64,000 nucleotides of DNA from Pseudomonas putida (GTDB lineage: Bacteria > Pseudomonadota > Gammaproteobacteria > Pseudomonadales > Pseudomonadaceae). Below, in pieces: positions 17,222 to 26,189 of this stretch (its first letter is position 1; every line of letters starts with the position of its first letter). A program made the position numbers and the translations under genes. The notes beneath the pieces were generated by a model, which did not search any database, was not told where the DNA came from, and was given only the letters and a program-made list of their open reading frames with translations. The DNA lies in the NCBI RefSeq assembly GCF_001636055.1, contig NZ_CP011789.1, forward strand, positions 2,666,001 to 2,730,000, given 5' to 3'.

Positions 17222-18634
17222 TCACCCCTCCACAAACCGCCCAACAATCTCATCCAGCCGATCACAGCACCGCTCCAGCTCTCGCCCCGAGCTGGTCGCA
17301 ATACCAAGCAGAATCCCGCTGCTGGCCCGCGCCTGGTCCAGATACCACGGCGACAATGCCCCAGGCGACATGCCGAACATCGACGCTTCTCTGACAATAC
17401 TCACATCCGGCGTCTCAGCCGGCAGTCGCAGCAGTACCGCCAGCCCGGCGGTGCAAATGTCGGCGCCCAGTGGCCTTTCTTTCAAGGCGCTGAGCAGTTC
17501 GTCACGCTGGCTGCGGTATAGGCGTTTCGCCCGGCGAAGATGGCGCAGGTAATGCCCCTGCTGCATGAATTCCGCGGTGGCCAGTTGCACGGCGGGACCT
17601 GGCGCGGGGCTCAGGCAGGCGGCGACTTCGCCGAGCCTGGGGGCCAGTGCCGGTGGGGCGATGAGGAAGCCCAGGCGCAGCGCGGGGCTGATGGTCTTGC
17701 TGAAGGAGCCGATGTGCACCACACGGCCATTGCGGTCCAGGGAGGCGAGGGCGGGTGCTGCCCTGGACTCCAGTTGCAGCTCGCTGAGGTAGTCGTCTTC
17801 GATGATCCAGGCGTTGTTCTGCGCGGCCCAGTCGAGCAGGTTCAGGCGTCTGGGCAGGGACATCGTGACGCCCAGTGGAGCGTGCTGTCCGGGGGTGACC
17901 AGGGCGACGGCGGCATCCGGCGCCAGGCGTCGGCCTTGTTCGACGTCCATCCCCGATGCGTCCACCGGGACGGGAACCGGCACCAGCCCGGCGAGCTCCA
18001 GGCCTTTTCGGGAGAACGGAAAGCCGGGGTCTTCGATCCAGGCCTTGCGGCCGCCGATGCCCAGCGTCTGCAGAAGCAGGCCGAGCCCGCCGGCAAAACC
18101 ACTGGTGATGATCACCTGTGAGGGCAGGCACTCGATGCCTCGGGCGATGGCCACATAGGCGGCCACCACCCGACGCAGTTCCAGTTCGCCCCGCGGGTCG
18201 GGGTACTGGATCGAGCCGCGCATCTCCGAGCGCATGGCATGTGAGCGGATTTGGCTGAACAGCCTCGCTGGCGAGCTTTCATGGGCCGGAACACCGAGCT
18301 GGAAGATTGCGGGGCCTGCGGTGAACTCGCGGTACAACTCCATGAACGGAGTTTCGCGCGGGGGTGTTTCTTCGCGCGCGGGGAGTGCTGGCCGGTCGCA
18401 GACGCGTGTGCCTTCCGCCCGTGAGGCGACCACGAGCTGGGCATCCACGAGCATCTCGTAGGCGGCGCGCACGGTGCCGCGCGATACGCCCAACTGGGCG
18501 GCGAGGTCCAGCCAGGAGGGGAGGCGTGCGCCAGGCTTGAGTACGCCGGATTCGATCGCGGCACCGATGCTGGCGCGGATCTGCTCGGTCAAGGGTGTTT
18601 TTGCAGCGCGGTCGATGCTGACGTTGAGCGGCAT
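17222..18634 (-). CDS. MocR-family regulator (GntR HTH fused to class I aminotransferase domain)
   Basis: A 470-residue protein: winged helix at about 1-75 (LAAQLGVSRGTVRAAYEML), linker, then a PLP-binding fold-type I domain. Lys313 in SFSKTISPALRLGF is the expected PLP lysine and the DDY at 280-282 supports the cofactor site. Divergent from the cupin-AhpD operon across a 126-bp gap with an inverted repeat, so it probably controls those genes. Effector unknown. Confidence 0.88.
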   Translation of the reverse strand: MPLNVSIDRAAKTPLTEQIRASIGAAIESGVLKPGARLPSWLDLAAQLGVSRGTVRAAYEMLVDAQLVVASRAEGTRVCDRPALPAREETPPRETPFMELYREFTAGPAIFQLGVPAHESSPARLFSQIRSHAMRSEMRGSIQYPDPRGELELRRVVAAYVAIARGIECLPSQVIITSGFAGGLGLLLQTLGIGGRKAWIEDPGFPFSRKGLELAGLVPVPVPVDASGMDVEQGRRLAPDAAVALVTPGQHAPLGVTMSLPRRLNLLDWAAQNNAWIIEDDYLSELQLESRAAPALASLDRNGRVVHIGSFSKTISPALRLGFLIAPPALAPRLGEVAACLSPAPGPAVQLATAEFMQQGHYLRHLRRAKRLYRSQRDELLSALKERPLGADICTAGLAVLLRLPAETPDVSIVREASMFGMSPGALSPWYLDQARASSGILLGIATSSGRELERCCDRLDEIVGRFVEG

Positions 18635-18669
18635 GAGTATTTAGGCCTGGACGCGACGAGGTAGCCGCT

Positions 18670-18713
18670 TGGTACATATAAAAAAGGTGTTTTTGGTGCT
18701 TTTTAATGTACCA
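18670..18713. promoter_or_regulatory. Inverted repeat in the mocR-cupin divergent gap
   Basis: TGGTACAT (18670-18677) and ATGTACCA (18706-18713) are perfect reverse complements separated by 28 bp of A/T-rich sequence. The symmetric position between divergent genes makes it the likely operator of the MocR regulator. Confidence 0.6.
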
Positions 18714-18760
18714 GATAGCACCGAGACTGACGTTGTCATTCATTCCACGAGGAACTCTTG

Positions 18761-19192
18761 ATGAAGCGTTTTTCGCTCACGGCTACCCTTTTTGCCGGCG
18801 TCCTGTTGGGCGCTTCGCTGACGGCCCAGGCGCATGGTGTCGGCGAGGTAGTGACGCCCAACTTCGAACATGCCATTCCCAACATTCCAGGCAAATCGCT
18901 GGTGGCGGTCGAGGTGGACTATGCGCCGGGGGCACAGTCGCCTTCGCATGTGCATGCCCAATCTGCATTCATCTACGCCTATGTCGTATCGGGGGCCATC
19001 GAGTCCCAGGTCGATGATGGCCCCAAGCAGGTCTTCAAGGCCGGTGAAAGCTGGTACGAGAATCCCGGCGCGCGTCATACCGTGAGCCGCAACGCCAGCA
19101 AGACAGCGCCTGCGAAGTTGCTCGCGGTCTTCATTGTCGATAGCGATGACAAAGCCCTCACCACACCTGTCGCACACGCCGGGGAGAAGTAA
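18761..19192 (+). CDS. Secreted cupin-domain protein
   Basis: A 143-residue periplasmic protein with a signal peptide (residues 1-24, ...ASLTAQA) and one cupin barrel. HVHAQSAFIYAYVVSG and the later PGARHTVSRN contain the metal-binding histidines of the two cupin motifs. ATG at 18761 has GAGGAA upstream. First gene of an operon with the AhpD-like gene 1 bp downstream. Substrate unknown. Confidence 0.85.
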   Translation: MKRFSLTATLFAGVLLGASLTAQAHGVGEVVTPNFEHAIPNIPGKSLVAVEVDYAPGAQSPSHVHAQSAFIYAYVVSGAIESQVDDGPKQVFKAGESWYENPGARHTVSRNASKTAPAKLLAVFIVDSDDKALTTPVAHAGEK

Positions 19193-19193
19193 G

Positions 19194-19655
19194 ATGACCA
19201 ACCGACTCGATTACAACCAACTGGCACCCGGTGGGGCAAAGGCCCTGGGAGGGGTCTACGCCTATGTCATGCAGAGCGGCCTCGATGCAACGCTGGTAGA
19301 ACTGGTCTACCTGCGGGTCTCGCAGATCAACAACTGCGCCTATTGCCTGGACATGCATACCCGCGACCTGATCAAGAAAGGCCAGAAGATCGAGAAGATC
19401 GCTCTGGTCCAGGCCTGGGCAGAAGCGGGCGATCTGTTCGATGCGCGCGAGCGGGCGGCACTTGCCTGGGCCGAGCAGGTCACGCGAGTGGCGCAGACCG
19501 GTGTGCCGGATGACGCCTATGCGGCAGCCCGCCTGGTGTTTGCCGAGCGCGAGCTGATCGACCTGACGATCGCCATCAGCTTGATGAACGCATACAACCG
19601 TATGGCCATCAGTTTCCGCAACACGCCCAAGGCCGTCGGGGAGTTGGCGCGATGA
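19194..19655 (+). CDS. Carboxymuconolactone decarboxylase/AhpD-family protein
   Basis: A 153-residue helical protein with the CxxC redox motif CAYCLDMHT (about residues 43-51) of alkylhydroperoxidase D-like members, so a peroxidase-type activity is more likely than decarboxylation. ATG at 19194 follows the cupin stop directly; the longer frame from 19134 lies inside the cupin gene. Its stop overlaps an ATG that begins what looks like a truncated third gene. Confidence 0.87.
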   Translation: MTNRLDYNQLAPGGAKALGGVYAYVMQSGLDATLVELVYLRVSQINNCAYCLDMHTRDLIKKGQKIEKIALVQAWAEAGDLFDARERAALAWAEQVTRVAQTGVPDDAYAAARLVFAERELIDLTIAISLMNAYNRMAISFRNTPKAVGELAR

Positions 19656-19672
19656 AGGTGCTGATTGCCGGG
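19652..19672 (+). pseudogene. Stub of a third operon gene (MKVLIAG...)
   Basis: The ATG overlaps the AhpD-like stop (ATGA), as for a translationally coupled gene, and seven codons read MKVLIAG, the start of many NAD(P)-binding Rossmann proteins. The frame then becomes arginine/proline-rich and resembles no protein. I infer a deletion that left only the first codons. The 220 bp to the next gene hold nothing else but a terminator. Confidence 0.35.
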
Positions 19673-19844
19673 CGCCAGACTCGGTGCCCCCAGGACAGGC
19701 GTTGGCCAGTTTTGGCAGGAGGCGCTGTTCTATCATGCGGCGATCCGGGGGGGCGTCCAATGCCCAGGCCAAAGCACTGCTGGGATTCCGACCTGCAACA
19801 GGCCGTTGACCTTTATTGTCCTGATGACCTGTTGTCCTGCGCAC

Positions 19845-19869
19845 AAAGCCCCGGCACGCCAGGGCTTTT
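19845..19869 (+). terminator. Intrinsic terminator of the cupin-AhpD operon
   Basis: AAAGCCC (19845-19851) pairs with GGGCTTT (19862-19868), followed by TTGTTTG. It also lies just beyond the stop of the convergent hydrolase gene. Confidence 0.7.
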
Positions 19870-19892
19870 GTTTGTGGATGAGCCAGGGCCGG

Positions 19893-20924
19893 TCAAAGGT
19901 GGTCGGCGTCCACCACTGCCTGTGCGAAGGCAGCAGGTGCCTCCTGCGGTGGGTTATGGCCAATCCCGCCGGTCAGCAGGCGATGCTCGTACTTCCCGGT
20001 AAAACGTTGCCGATAGGCGTCTGCCGGCGGATGCGGTGCGCCGTTGGCGTCACCTTCGAGGGTGATGGTCGGTACCGTGATTGCGGGGAACCTGGCCAGT
20101 TTCGCTTCCAGCGGGTCGTATTGAGTCTCGCCCTGCGCCAGGCCCAGGCGCCAGCGGTAGTTGTTGACTGTGATCGCCACCTGGTCAGGGTTGTCCAGCG
20201 CCTTGGCACTGCGATCGAAGGTGGCATCGTCGAATGCCCACTTAGGCGAGGCGAGCTGCCAGATCAGCTTGGCGAAATCATGGCGATTCTTTTCATACCC
20301 GGCACGGCCGCGCTCGGTGGCGAAGTAGAACTGGTACCACCATTGCAGCTCGGCACTGGGCGGCAGCGGGGCCTTGGCGGCCTCCTGGCTGCTGATGAGA
20401 TAGCCGCTGACCGAGACCAGTGCCTTGACCCGTTCGGGCCACAGGGCCGAGACGATGTCGGCGCTGCGCGCACCCCAGTCGAAGCCGGCGAGCACGGCCT
20501 TTTGCACGTGCAGGGCGTCCATGAAGGCGATCACATCGCTGGCCAGGGCCGAGGGTTGAGCGTTGCGAGGTGTCTTGTCGGAGAGGAAGCGGGTGTCGCC
20601 GTAGCCGCGAACATAGGGCACCAGGACGCGATAACCCTTGGCAGCGAGCAGGGGCGTCACGCTTTCGAAGCTGTGGATGTCATAGGGCCAGCCGTGCAGC
20701 AGGATGACTACGGGACCGTCGGCGGGGCCCTGTTCGACGTAGGCGACATCCAGCACGCCGGCCTTGATGTGCTTGAGCGGGCCAAAGGTGTCGTGAGCGG
20801 TTTGCGTGCTTGGGGCGGCAGGCATTGGGTCGGCGGCGAAGGCTGCGCCTGTGGCAACGAGGCTCAGCGGCATCAGTACGGCGGCGAGCAGAGCGGGGTA
20901 TCTGAAACGGTGAGGGCTGGACAT
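19893..20924 (-). CDS. Exported alpha/beta hydrolase (epoxide hydrolase/haloalkane dehalogenase type)
   Basis: A 343-residue enzyme with an N-terminal signal peptide (to about residue 30, GAAFA) and an alpha/beta hydrolase fold: oxyanion motif HGWP (78-81), nucleophile Asp149 in GFDWGARS, and a C-terminal histidine in GGIGHNPPQE. An aspartate nucleophile points to epoxide hydrolase or dehalogenase chemistry rather than esterase. ATG at 20924 chosen because AAGGAA lies 6 bp upstream; the ATG at 20930 would be directly abutted by it. Confidence 0.85.
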   Translation of the reverse strand: MSSPHRFRYPALLAAVLMPLSLVATGAAFAADPMPAAPSTQTAHDTFGPLKHIKAGVLDVAYVEQGPADGPVVILLHGWPYDIHSFESVTPLLAAKGYRVLVPYVRGYGDTRFLSDKTPRNAQPSALASDVIAFMDALHVQKAVLAGFDWGARSADIVSALWPERVKALVSVSGYLISSQEAAKAPLPPSAELQWWYQFYFATERGRAGYEKNRHDFAKLIWQLASPKWAFDDATFDRSAKALDNPDQVAITVNNYRWRLGLAQGETQYDPLEAKLARFPAITVPTITLEGDANGAPHPPADAYRQRFTGKYEHRLLTGGIGHNPPQEAPAAFAQAVVDADHL

Positions 20925-21176
20925 GGACATTTCCTTGGCTTGGCCGTGGGGCGGGGGTGGCAACCAGTAAAATGTCGGGGTGTATCAAGGATGTGTCTGA
21001 TGACGTTGGGTGTGGTTTTCCTACGTATCTGCGCTGGGTTTTGATACGTAAACATACAAAAGCGGGGGGCACAGGTAATGCTCGGTTAAGCAGGGTGTGA
21101 TGTGTGATCGCGGTGCGAAGCTGAGCCGCTGCGGTTAGGATGTCGTCCTCTGCTTATCGAGACACGGACCTGCCCC

Positions 21177-21668
21177 ATGAATACGCCTGTTTTCCGCCCC
21201 GCCACGCCTTCGGATGTGGACCGCTGCTATCACATCGAAACCACCGCCTACGAGGGCGACGAAGCGGCCACGCGGGAGAAGATTGCCACGCGCATCGCCC
21301 AGTACCCGGAGGGTTTCCTGGTGCTGGAACAGGACGGTCAAGTGGTGGGTTTCATCAACAGTGGTTGTGCCCACGAGGTGGTGATGTCCGATGAGGCGTT
21401 CAAGGAACTGGTGGGGCACGATGCCCAGGCGCCCAATGTGGTGATCATGTCGGTGGTGGTCGATCCGGCGTTTCAGGGGCGCGGTTTCGCCGGGCAACTG
21501 ATGACGCGCTTCATCACGCAGATGCGTGAACGTGGCAAGGCGACCATTCACCTGATGTGCAAAGACCAGCATGTAGGGTTGTACGAAAAGATGGGATACG
21601 AGTACGTGAAACCTTCCAGCTCCGATCACGGTGGCATGGCTTGGCATGAAATGGTCATGAGCCTCTGA
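21177..21668 (+). CDS. GNAT family N-acetyltransferase (arylalkylamine type)
   Basis: A 163-residue acetyl-CoA-dependent acetyltransferase. The acetyl-CoA motif A reads VVVDPAFQGRGFAGQLM and the tail HVGLYEKMGYEYV is typical. The overall pattern resembles serotonin/arylalkylamine N-acetyltransferases of bacteria. Substrate unknown. It is followed 42 bp later by the SH3 protein gene on the same strand. Confidence 0.85.
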   Translation: MNTPVFRPATPSDVDRCYHIETTAYEGDEAATREKIATRIAQYPEGFLVLEQDGQVVGFINSGCAHEVVMSDEAFKELVGHDAQAPNVVIMSVVVDPAFQGRGFAGQLMTRFITQMRERGKATIHLMCKDQHVGLYEKMGYEYVKPSSSDHGGMAWHEMVMSL

Positions 21669-21710
21669 GCGACTGCCAGGACTGATTCTTCTATAGCCAG
21701 GGAGCGGCAT

Positions 21711-22064
21711 ATGAAATACGTGGTGATCGAAAGCCATCGCAGTGAATACCCCCGACCCATCAGCTTCGCCCGAGGGACGTTGTTGCAGATCGGGCAGCGT
21801 TACGAGGGCGAGGAAGACTGGCAGGACTGGTACCTGTGCAGTTGTGAGGGGCAAGAGCCAGGCTGGGTACCGGGGCAACTGATCGAGCGGCTCGGTGTTG
21901 GCCAGGGGCGGGCACTGGAGTCGTACTCGGCCTATGAGCTGGACGCTGATCCCGGACAGGTGATGGTGGGGCTGCGGCGTTTGAACGGCTGGCTCTGGTG
22001 TCGGCACCAGCGCAACGGTGAACTGGGGTGGTTGCCGTTGGAAAAGTTGCGACAGATGGACTGA
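21711..22064 (+). CDS. SH3-like domain protein
   Basis: A 117-residue cytosolic protein with two SH3-like repeats: WQDWYLCSCEGQEPGWVPGQL (first part; note the length) and a second with GWLWCRHQRNGELGWLP near the C-terminus. GWVP and GWLP are the usual signature of variant SH3 domains. ATG with GGGAG upstream. Likely co-transcribed with the acetyltransferase gene. Function unknown. Confidence 0.75.
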   Translation: MKYVVIESHRSEYPRPISFARGTLLQIGQRYEGEEDWQDWYLCSCEGQEPGWVPGQLIERLGVGQGRALESYSAYELDADPGQVMVGLRRLNGWLWCRHQRNGELGWLPLEKLRQMD

Positions 22065-22240
22065 ACGACCAATCTGATATGCTTTTTTTCCAGCAACCTG
22101 AATCTGTAACCGTATCAGCCAAGGCCTGACAATGCCCCTCAAGCCCAGCCGTACGAAGCGGTATGCGCTGGGCAAGCGCGGCTGCACCGTATCCCTGGCG
22201 GGCAGCTCTGCCGTTCAGTCCCTACTTTGTCGAGGTTCCA

Positions 22241-22324
22241 ATGGGCAAGCTTGCGTTGTTCCTGGGTGGTTTCCTGATGCTGACGATCCTGATCGGCTTG
22301 CTGGGTACCATCCCGCCGGGCTGA
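22241..22324 (+). CDS. 27-residue single-pass membrane peptide
   Basis: The reading frame MGKLALFLGGFL... to ...TIPPG is one hydrophobic helix with a lysine at position 3. GAGG stands 7 bp before the ATG and a strong hairpin follows 20 bp after the stop, so it looks like a complete small gene. Too short for routine gene finders. Function unknown; small membrane regulators and toxins have this shape. Confidence 0.55.
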   Translation: MGKLALFLGGFLMLTILIGLLGTIPPG

Positions 22325-22344
22325 AATGCCCGTCCAACTTTCCC

Positions 22345-22371
22345 GAGCCCGTCTACCCGTGAGACGGGCTC
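22345..22371 (+). terminator. Terminator hairpin after the 27-residue ORF
   Basis: GAGCCCGTCT (22345-22354) pairs perfectly with AGACGGGCTC (22362-22371). Downstream bases are only moderately T-rich (GATGCGTTTT). Confidence 0.65.
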
Positions 22372-22543
22372 GATGCGTTTTACCTCCTGCTACGCCTCTC
22401 ATCGACTTTCCGTCGGCTTCTTGTTGATATTTATTCTTGTTTGATGACCGCTCGTGTAATCTCCCGCGGCCGTTTTCGGCCCCTGAGCGTGGGGGTGTCT
22501 GGAGTTTTGGCTTGACGGCAGCCCACCTGTCTCGGAGTCGTAC

Positions 22544-22738
22544 ATGGAAAGCAAGAAGGGCACTGCAGCGATGCTGGAGTGGCGGGAGCGGTTCGTTGGC
22601 ACAGGTATCGCCAGCGAACGGGATTACGAGCAGGCACTGGTCTGTGCCGAACAACTCGAGCAGGCCGGGGCGATCAACGTTGGCGAGTGGATCGAATTGG
22701 TCAAGCTGGCCAATGCTGCACTGGTGCGTGTGCGATAA
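22544..22738 (+). CDS. Small hypothetical protein (64 aa)
   Basis: A soluble, mostly helical protein (MLEWRERFVGTGIAS, EQALVCAEQLEQAGAIN). GGAG precedes the ATG at 8 bp. Acidic and amphipathic with no membrane segment. The family is not recognised. It is monocistronic between the terminator at 22371 and the convergent LysR gene. Confidence 0.65.
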   Translation: MESKKGTAAMLEWRERFVGTGIASERDYEQALVCAEQLEQAGAINVGEWIELVKLANAALVRVR

Positions 22739-22864
22739 GTCGTTATCTGGCCTCGGAATTCTGTCCACAAAAAACGTGGGTAGGTCTGTGGATAAAACGC
22801 TACAAGCCAGGAGTGAAGCGGCCTTTGTTAAATTGAGCAGAATTTGTACAGCGCCATCTTGGGG

Positions 22865-23764
22865 TCAGGGACGTGCACGACGCATCGCTTGCAGCAGTTC
22901 ACGGACCCGAGCCGGTTGTTCGCCTGGCGGATAGAGCGCATGCATCTGTGGATCCTGGCCGCTGCTGGAGGTCAGGTGATACGCCGGACATACCCGCAGC
23001 AAGCGCCCGGCCTGCACTTGTGGTTCGCCCAGCCAGTCGGCGAGGCGGGCGATGCCGGCGCCTGCCAGCGCGCTTTGATACACCGCAGTGCCAGCGGACA
23101 GGCGCAGGCGCGGACGTGGTCGCAGGCTGGTGATCTGGCCGTCGCGGCAGAAGTGCCAAGCCTTGAGGATGCGTGGAGCGGTGTGCAGGATCAGCGCATG
23201 GCCGCTCAACTCCTCTGGCTCCAGTGGCAAACCGTGTTGCTGCAGGTACGCCGGGCTGGCGTACAGGTGGCGGCGGTAGGTCCACAGTGGATAGCCGATC
23301 AGTTCGCTTGACTGGGGAAAGGCGCCGCGCACGACGAAATCGAACTTGCCTTGCACCGGGTCCAGGGCCTGGTCGACGAACTGTACGTCCAGGGTTACCT
23401 GGGGGTGACGCTGGGAAAAGTCTGCGAGTACCGCTGGCAGTACTTTCTGGCCTAACAGTTCGGGCACTGCGAAGCGGATCCAGCCTTGCGCCGAACCGCT
23501 CAGCGCCGCCAACTCATCGGCGGCATCACGTTGCACCTCCAGCAAGCGTTGTGCATGTGGCAGCAGGTGCTCACCGGCTTCGGTCAGGGTCACGGCGTTG
23601 GCACTGCGATTGAGCAGGCGGGTGCCAGCGTTGTCCTCCAGTGCTTGCACTGCACGGGTTACGGCGCTGGGTGAGCGCCCCAGCGCGCGGGCAGCGGTAA
23701 CGAAGCTGCGCTTATGGGCGACGCTGACGAAGGCCTGTATTTCGCGCAGCATGTCCAGTGCCAT
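22865..23764 (-). CDS. LysR-family transcriptional regulator
   Basis: A 299-residue regulator: N-terminal winged HTH (residues 1-60; FVTAARALGRSPSAVTRAVQALE) and a periplasmic-binding-like effector domain. ATG at 23764 with GAGGAACTC upstream, shorter than the open frame to 23800. Divergent from the TauE/SafE exporter across 100 bp, so that exporter is its likely target. Effector unknown. Confidence 0.9.
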   Translation of the reverse strand: MALDMLREIQAFVSVAHKRSFVTAARALGRSPSAVTRAVQALEDNAGTRLLNRSANAVTLTEAGEHLLPHAQRLLEVQRDAADELAALSGSAQGWIRFAVPELLGQKVLPAVLADFSQRHPQVTLDVQFVDQALDPVQGKFDFVVRGAFPQSSELIGYPLWTYRRHLYASPAYLQQHGLPLEPEELSGHALILHTAPRILKAWHFCRDGQITSLRPRPRLRLSAGTAVYQSALAGAGIARLADWLGEPQVQAGRLLRVCPAYHLTSSSGQDPQMHALYPPGEQPARVRELLQAMRRARP

Positions 23765-23864
23765 GGCGAGTTCCTCATTGCGGTTTGTGCAATATGGCAT
23801 TTCAACACAGGTGCGGCCATTTGATTAGGCTTTGCGCACGCTCTCCCTGCCTGGAACCTTTCAA

Positions 23865-24623
23865 ATGACGGATATCGTCCTGTTGTCCCTGTTCGCCTTC
23901 GCTGCCGGATTGATCGATGCTGCGGTCGGCGGCGGCGGGCTGATCCAGATTCCTGCATTGTTCAATGTGTTGCCCGGTGCTCAACCGGCAGCGCTGCTGG
24001 GCACCAACAAGTTCGCGTCGGTGTGCGGCACGGCTTTCGCTGCGCGCTCGTTCATTCGCAAGGTCAGCCTCGACTGGGGGCTGATCGTGCCGGCGATGGC
24101 CAGTGCCTTCGTGATGTCGTTCGTCGGGGCTGCGACCGTGTCGTTGGTCCCTCCCAGTGTGATGCGCCCAGCGGTGCTGGTGCTGATCGTGTTGATGGCG
24201 ATCTACACGTTCTGCAAGAAGGACTTCGGTGCCGTGCACACACCGACGCGCATCGGCCGCAGGGAACAGTGCCTGGCGGTACTGATCGGCGGTGCCATCG
24301 GTTTCTATGACGGTCTGTTCGGCCCTGGCACGGGCAGCTTCCTGATCTTCCTGTTCATCCGCTTTTTCGCCCTGGATTTTCTCCACGCCTCGGCGTCGGC
24401 CAAGCTTGTGAACATCGCCACCAATCTTGCAGCGCTGGTGTTCTTCGTGCCCTCGGGTAACGTGCTGTGGGCCATTGCATTGCCGATGGCGGTGTTCAAC
24501 ATCCTGGGGGCTTTGACGGGTACCTGGTTGGCGGTACGCAAGGGGGCAGGGTTCGTGCGCGGGCTGTTCCTGGTGCTGCTGTGCGTGCTGATCGGCAAGC
24601 TTTCGTGGGACTTGATCGGCTGA
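23865..24623 (+). CDS. TauE/SafE family anion exporter
   Basis: A 252-residue inner-membrane protein with about eight hydrophobic segments. The duplicated motif is visible as AAGLIDAAVGGGGLIQIPAL near the N-terminus and GFYDGLFGPGTGSFL in the second half. The family exports sulfite, sulfoacetate or related organic anions. ATG at 23865; upstream frame from 23832 lacks a ribosome site. Ends 1 bp from the convergent cyclase gene. Confidence 0.88.
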   Translation: MTDIVLLSLFAFAAGLIDAAVGGGGLIQIPALFNVLPGAQPAALLGTNKFASVCGTAFAARSFIRKVSLDWGLIVPAMASAFVMSFVGAATVSLVPPSVMRPAVLVLIVLMAIYTFCKKDFGAVHTPTRIGRREQCLAVLIGGAIGFYDGLFGPGTGSFLIFLFIRFFALDFLHASASAKLVNIATNLAALVFFVPSGNVLWAIALPMAVFNILGALTGTWLAVRKGAGFVRGLFLVLLCVLIGKLSWDLIG

Positions 24624-24624
24624 C

Positions 24625-26028
24625 TCAGACGACCTGGCGCTGGGCCTGCTCGACACGATTGCGGCCATGGGCCTTGGCGCGATACAGCGCCTGGTCGGCG
24701 TCGGCCAGCAAGGCATCAAGGTCGGCTATCGGTTGGCTATCGTTGCAGCCACTGACACCGATGCTCACGGTGATACGCAGTGGCACCTCGCCTTGCACCA
24801 TCTGCAGGTCCTGCACGGCCCGGCGCAGACGCTCGGCAGTGAACGCGGCCTGTTCAGGAGCCAGCCCCGGAATGACGATGACGAACTCCTCGCCACCCAG
24901 GCGTGCGAACAGTTCGCCATCGTGCAGTTGGTCCTGCAGTGCCCTGGCGCATTGGCGCAGGACGTAGTCGCCGACGGCGTGGCCATGGCGATCATTGATG
25001 GCCTTGAAGTAGTCGATATCGAGCATCATCAAGGTCAGCGGCAGCGTCTGGGCATGCTGCTGCCGGCCTTCGAGCAGGGCGTTGGCCTGGCGAGTGAAGG
25101 CGCTGCGGGTCAGGGCGCCGGTCAGGTGATCGATGGTCGCCTGGTGCGCCAGGCGCGACAGCAGGGCGCGGTTGGCGTTACTCACGCAGGCCACCACCAG
25201 CGGCCCAAGCACCAGCATGGCGATGCCCAGGCGAGCCGACATCAGCGCAGTGACGCCAGGCTCGCTCTGCGGCACGCTGAAATGCATCAGGTTCTGGGCT
25301 ACGGCAACGATGAGGGTGCTACCCGCTGTCAGGGTCAGCAACGAAAGCATGAAGGGGGAGTAACTCAGGGCGCACCACAGCAGCGCAGAAATGGGGAAGG
25401 CGATTGCGCCAGGGCCGCCGAAAACGATACTGAGCACCAGCGACGCCAGCAGCACCAGCAAGGGTGCCAGTCGCACAGGCAGCCCTCCGCTGCGCACCAG
25501 GGCCGGGAGCGACGGCGCAGTGAGCATGATCGGCAGCACGAGTACGCTGGTGGAGAACTGTTCGCTGAACCAGGCCAGCCAGGTGGTGCGCAATGACTGA
25601 TCGAACCAGGGCGCGGCCATCACGCAGGCGAGGCTCGCAGCCACCACGGCCCCTGCGGCACAGGCAGCGAAGACGCGCAGTACGCCGTGAGGTGTACGCA
25701 GGCGCCGGTGGGAGCGGGGCAAGTGCGCCAGCAGACGCCAGAGAGTGACGATCGCACCGACGTTGCACAGGTTGAACCACAGGGCCGGGCGCCACTCGCT
25801 GCCACAGATCAGATCAGCACTGACCATCGCCAGGTACATCAGGGCCACGCCCAGGATACTGCCCTGGCGGGGATGGCGCAGCAGAACCCCGGCCAACACC
25901 GCATTGACCGGCCAGAACAGCGACAGGGATTCGATCGGCCTGGCCAGGATACCGCCCAGCGTCAGGGCGAAGGTCAGGCCAAACAGGATCAACGGAGGCA
26001 GCAGGCGCGACTGGGCTGAAAACACCAT
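24625..26028 (-). CDS. Membrane diguanylate cyclase (MASE1-like sensor plus GGDEF)
   Basis: A 467-residue protein with eight or so membrane segments (about 10-290) of MASE1-like character and a C-terminal GGDEF domain that makes c-di-GMP. The active motif is GGEEF, preceded by LMMLDIDYFKAINDRHGH. The place of the inhibitory I-site (RxxD) reads HDGE, so product feedback is probably absent. ATG at 26028 selected; the frame begins at a TTG at 26043. Confidence 0.87.
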   Translation of the reverse strand: MVFSAQSRLLPPLILFGLTFALTLGGILARPIESLSLFWPVNAVLAGVLLRHPRQGSILGVALMYLAMVSADLICGSEWRPALWFNLCNVGAIVTLWRLLAHLPRSHRRLRTPHGVLRVFAACAAGAVVAASLACVMAAPWFDQSLRTTWLAWFSEQFSTSVLVLPIMLTAPSLPALVRSGGLPVRLAPLLVLLASLVLSIVFGGPGAIAFPISALLWCALSYSPFMLSLLTLTAGSTLIVAVAQNLMHFSVPQSEPGVTALMSARLGIAMLVLGPLVVACVSNANRALLSRLAHQATIDHLTGALTRSAFTRQANALLEGRQQHAQTLPLTLMMLDIDYFKAINDRHGHAVGDYVLRQCARALQDQLHDGELFARLGGEEFVIVIPGLAPEQAAFTAERLRRAVQDLQMVQGEVPLRITVSIGVSGCNDSQPIADLDALLADADQALYRAKAHGRNRVEQAQRQVV

Positions 26029-26189
26029 GGGCTCGACCGACAAGCGGGAACGTAATCCAGGACGACTACAGCGAACACCTGGGACACATGGCTTGCAGTG
26101 TGGTTCATGAAACGAATTGATGTCAATTGGATATTAGTTTGTGCCGATCCTCCCTGATATTTCAGGTTTGGTACAGGTTTTCAGCCGGC

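Noticed and set aside
19665..21044. 459-codon plus-strand frame after the AhpD-like gene
   Set aside because: It is antisense to the epoxide-hydrolase-like gene, which has a full catalytic set and a signal peptide.
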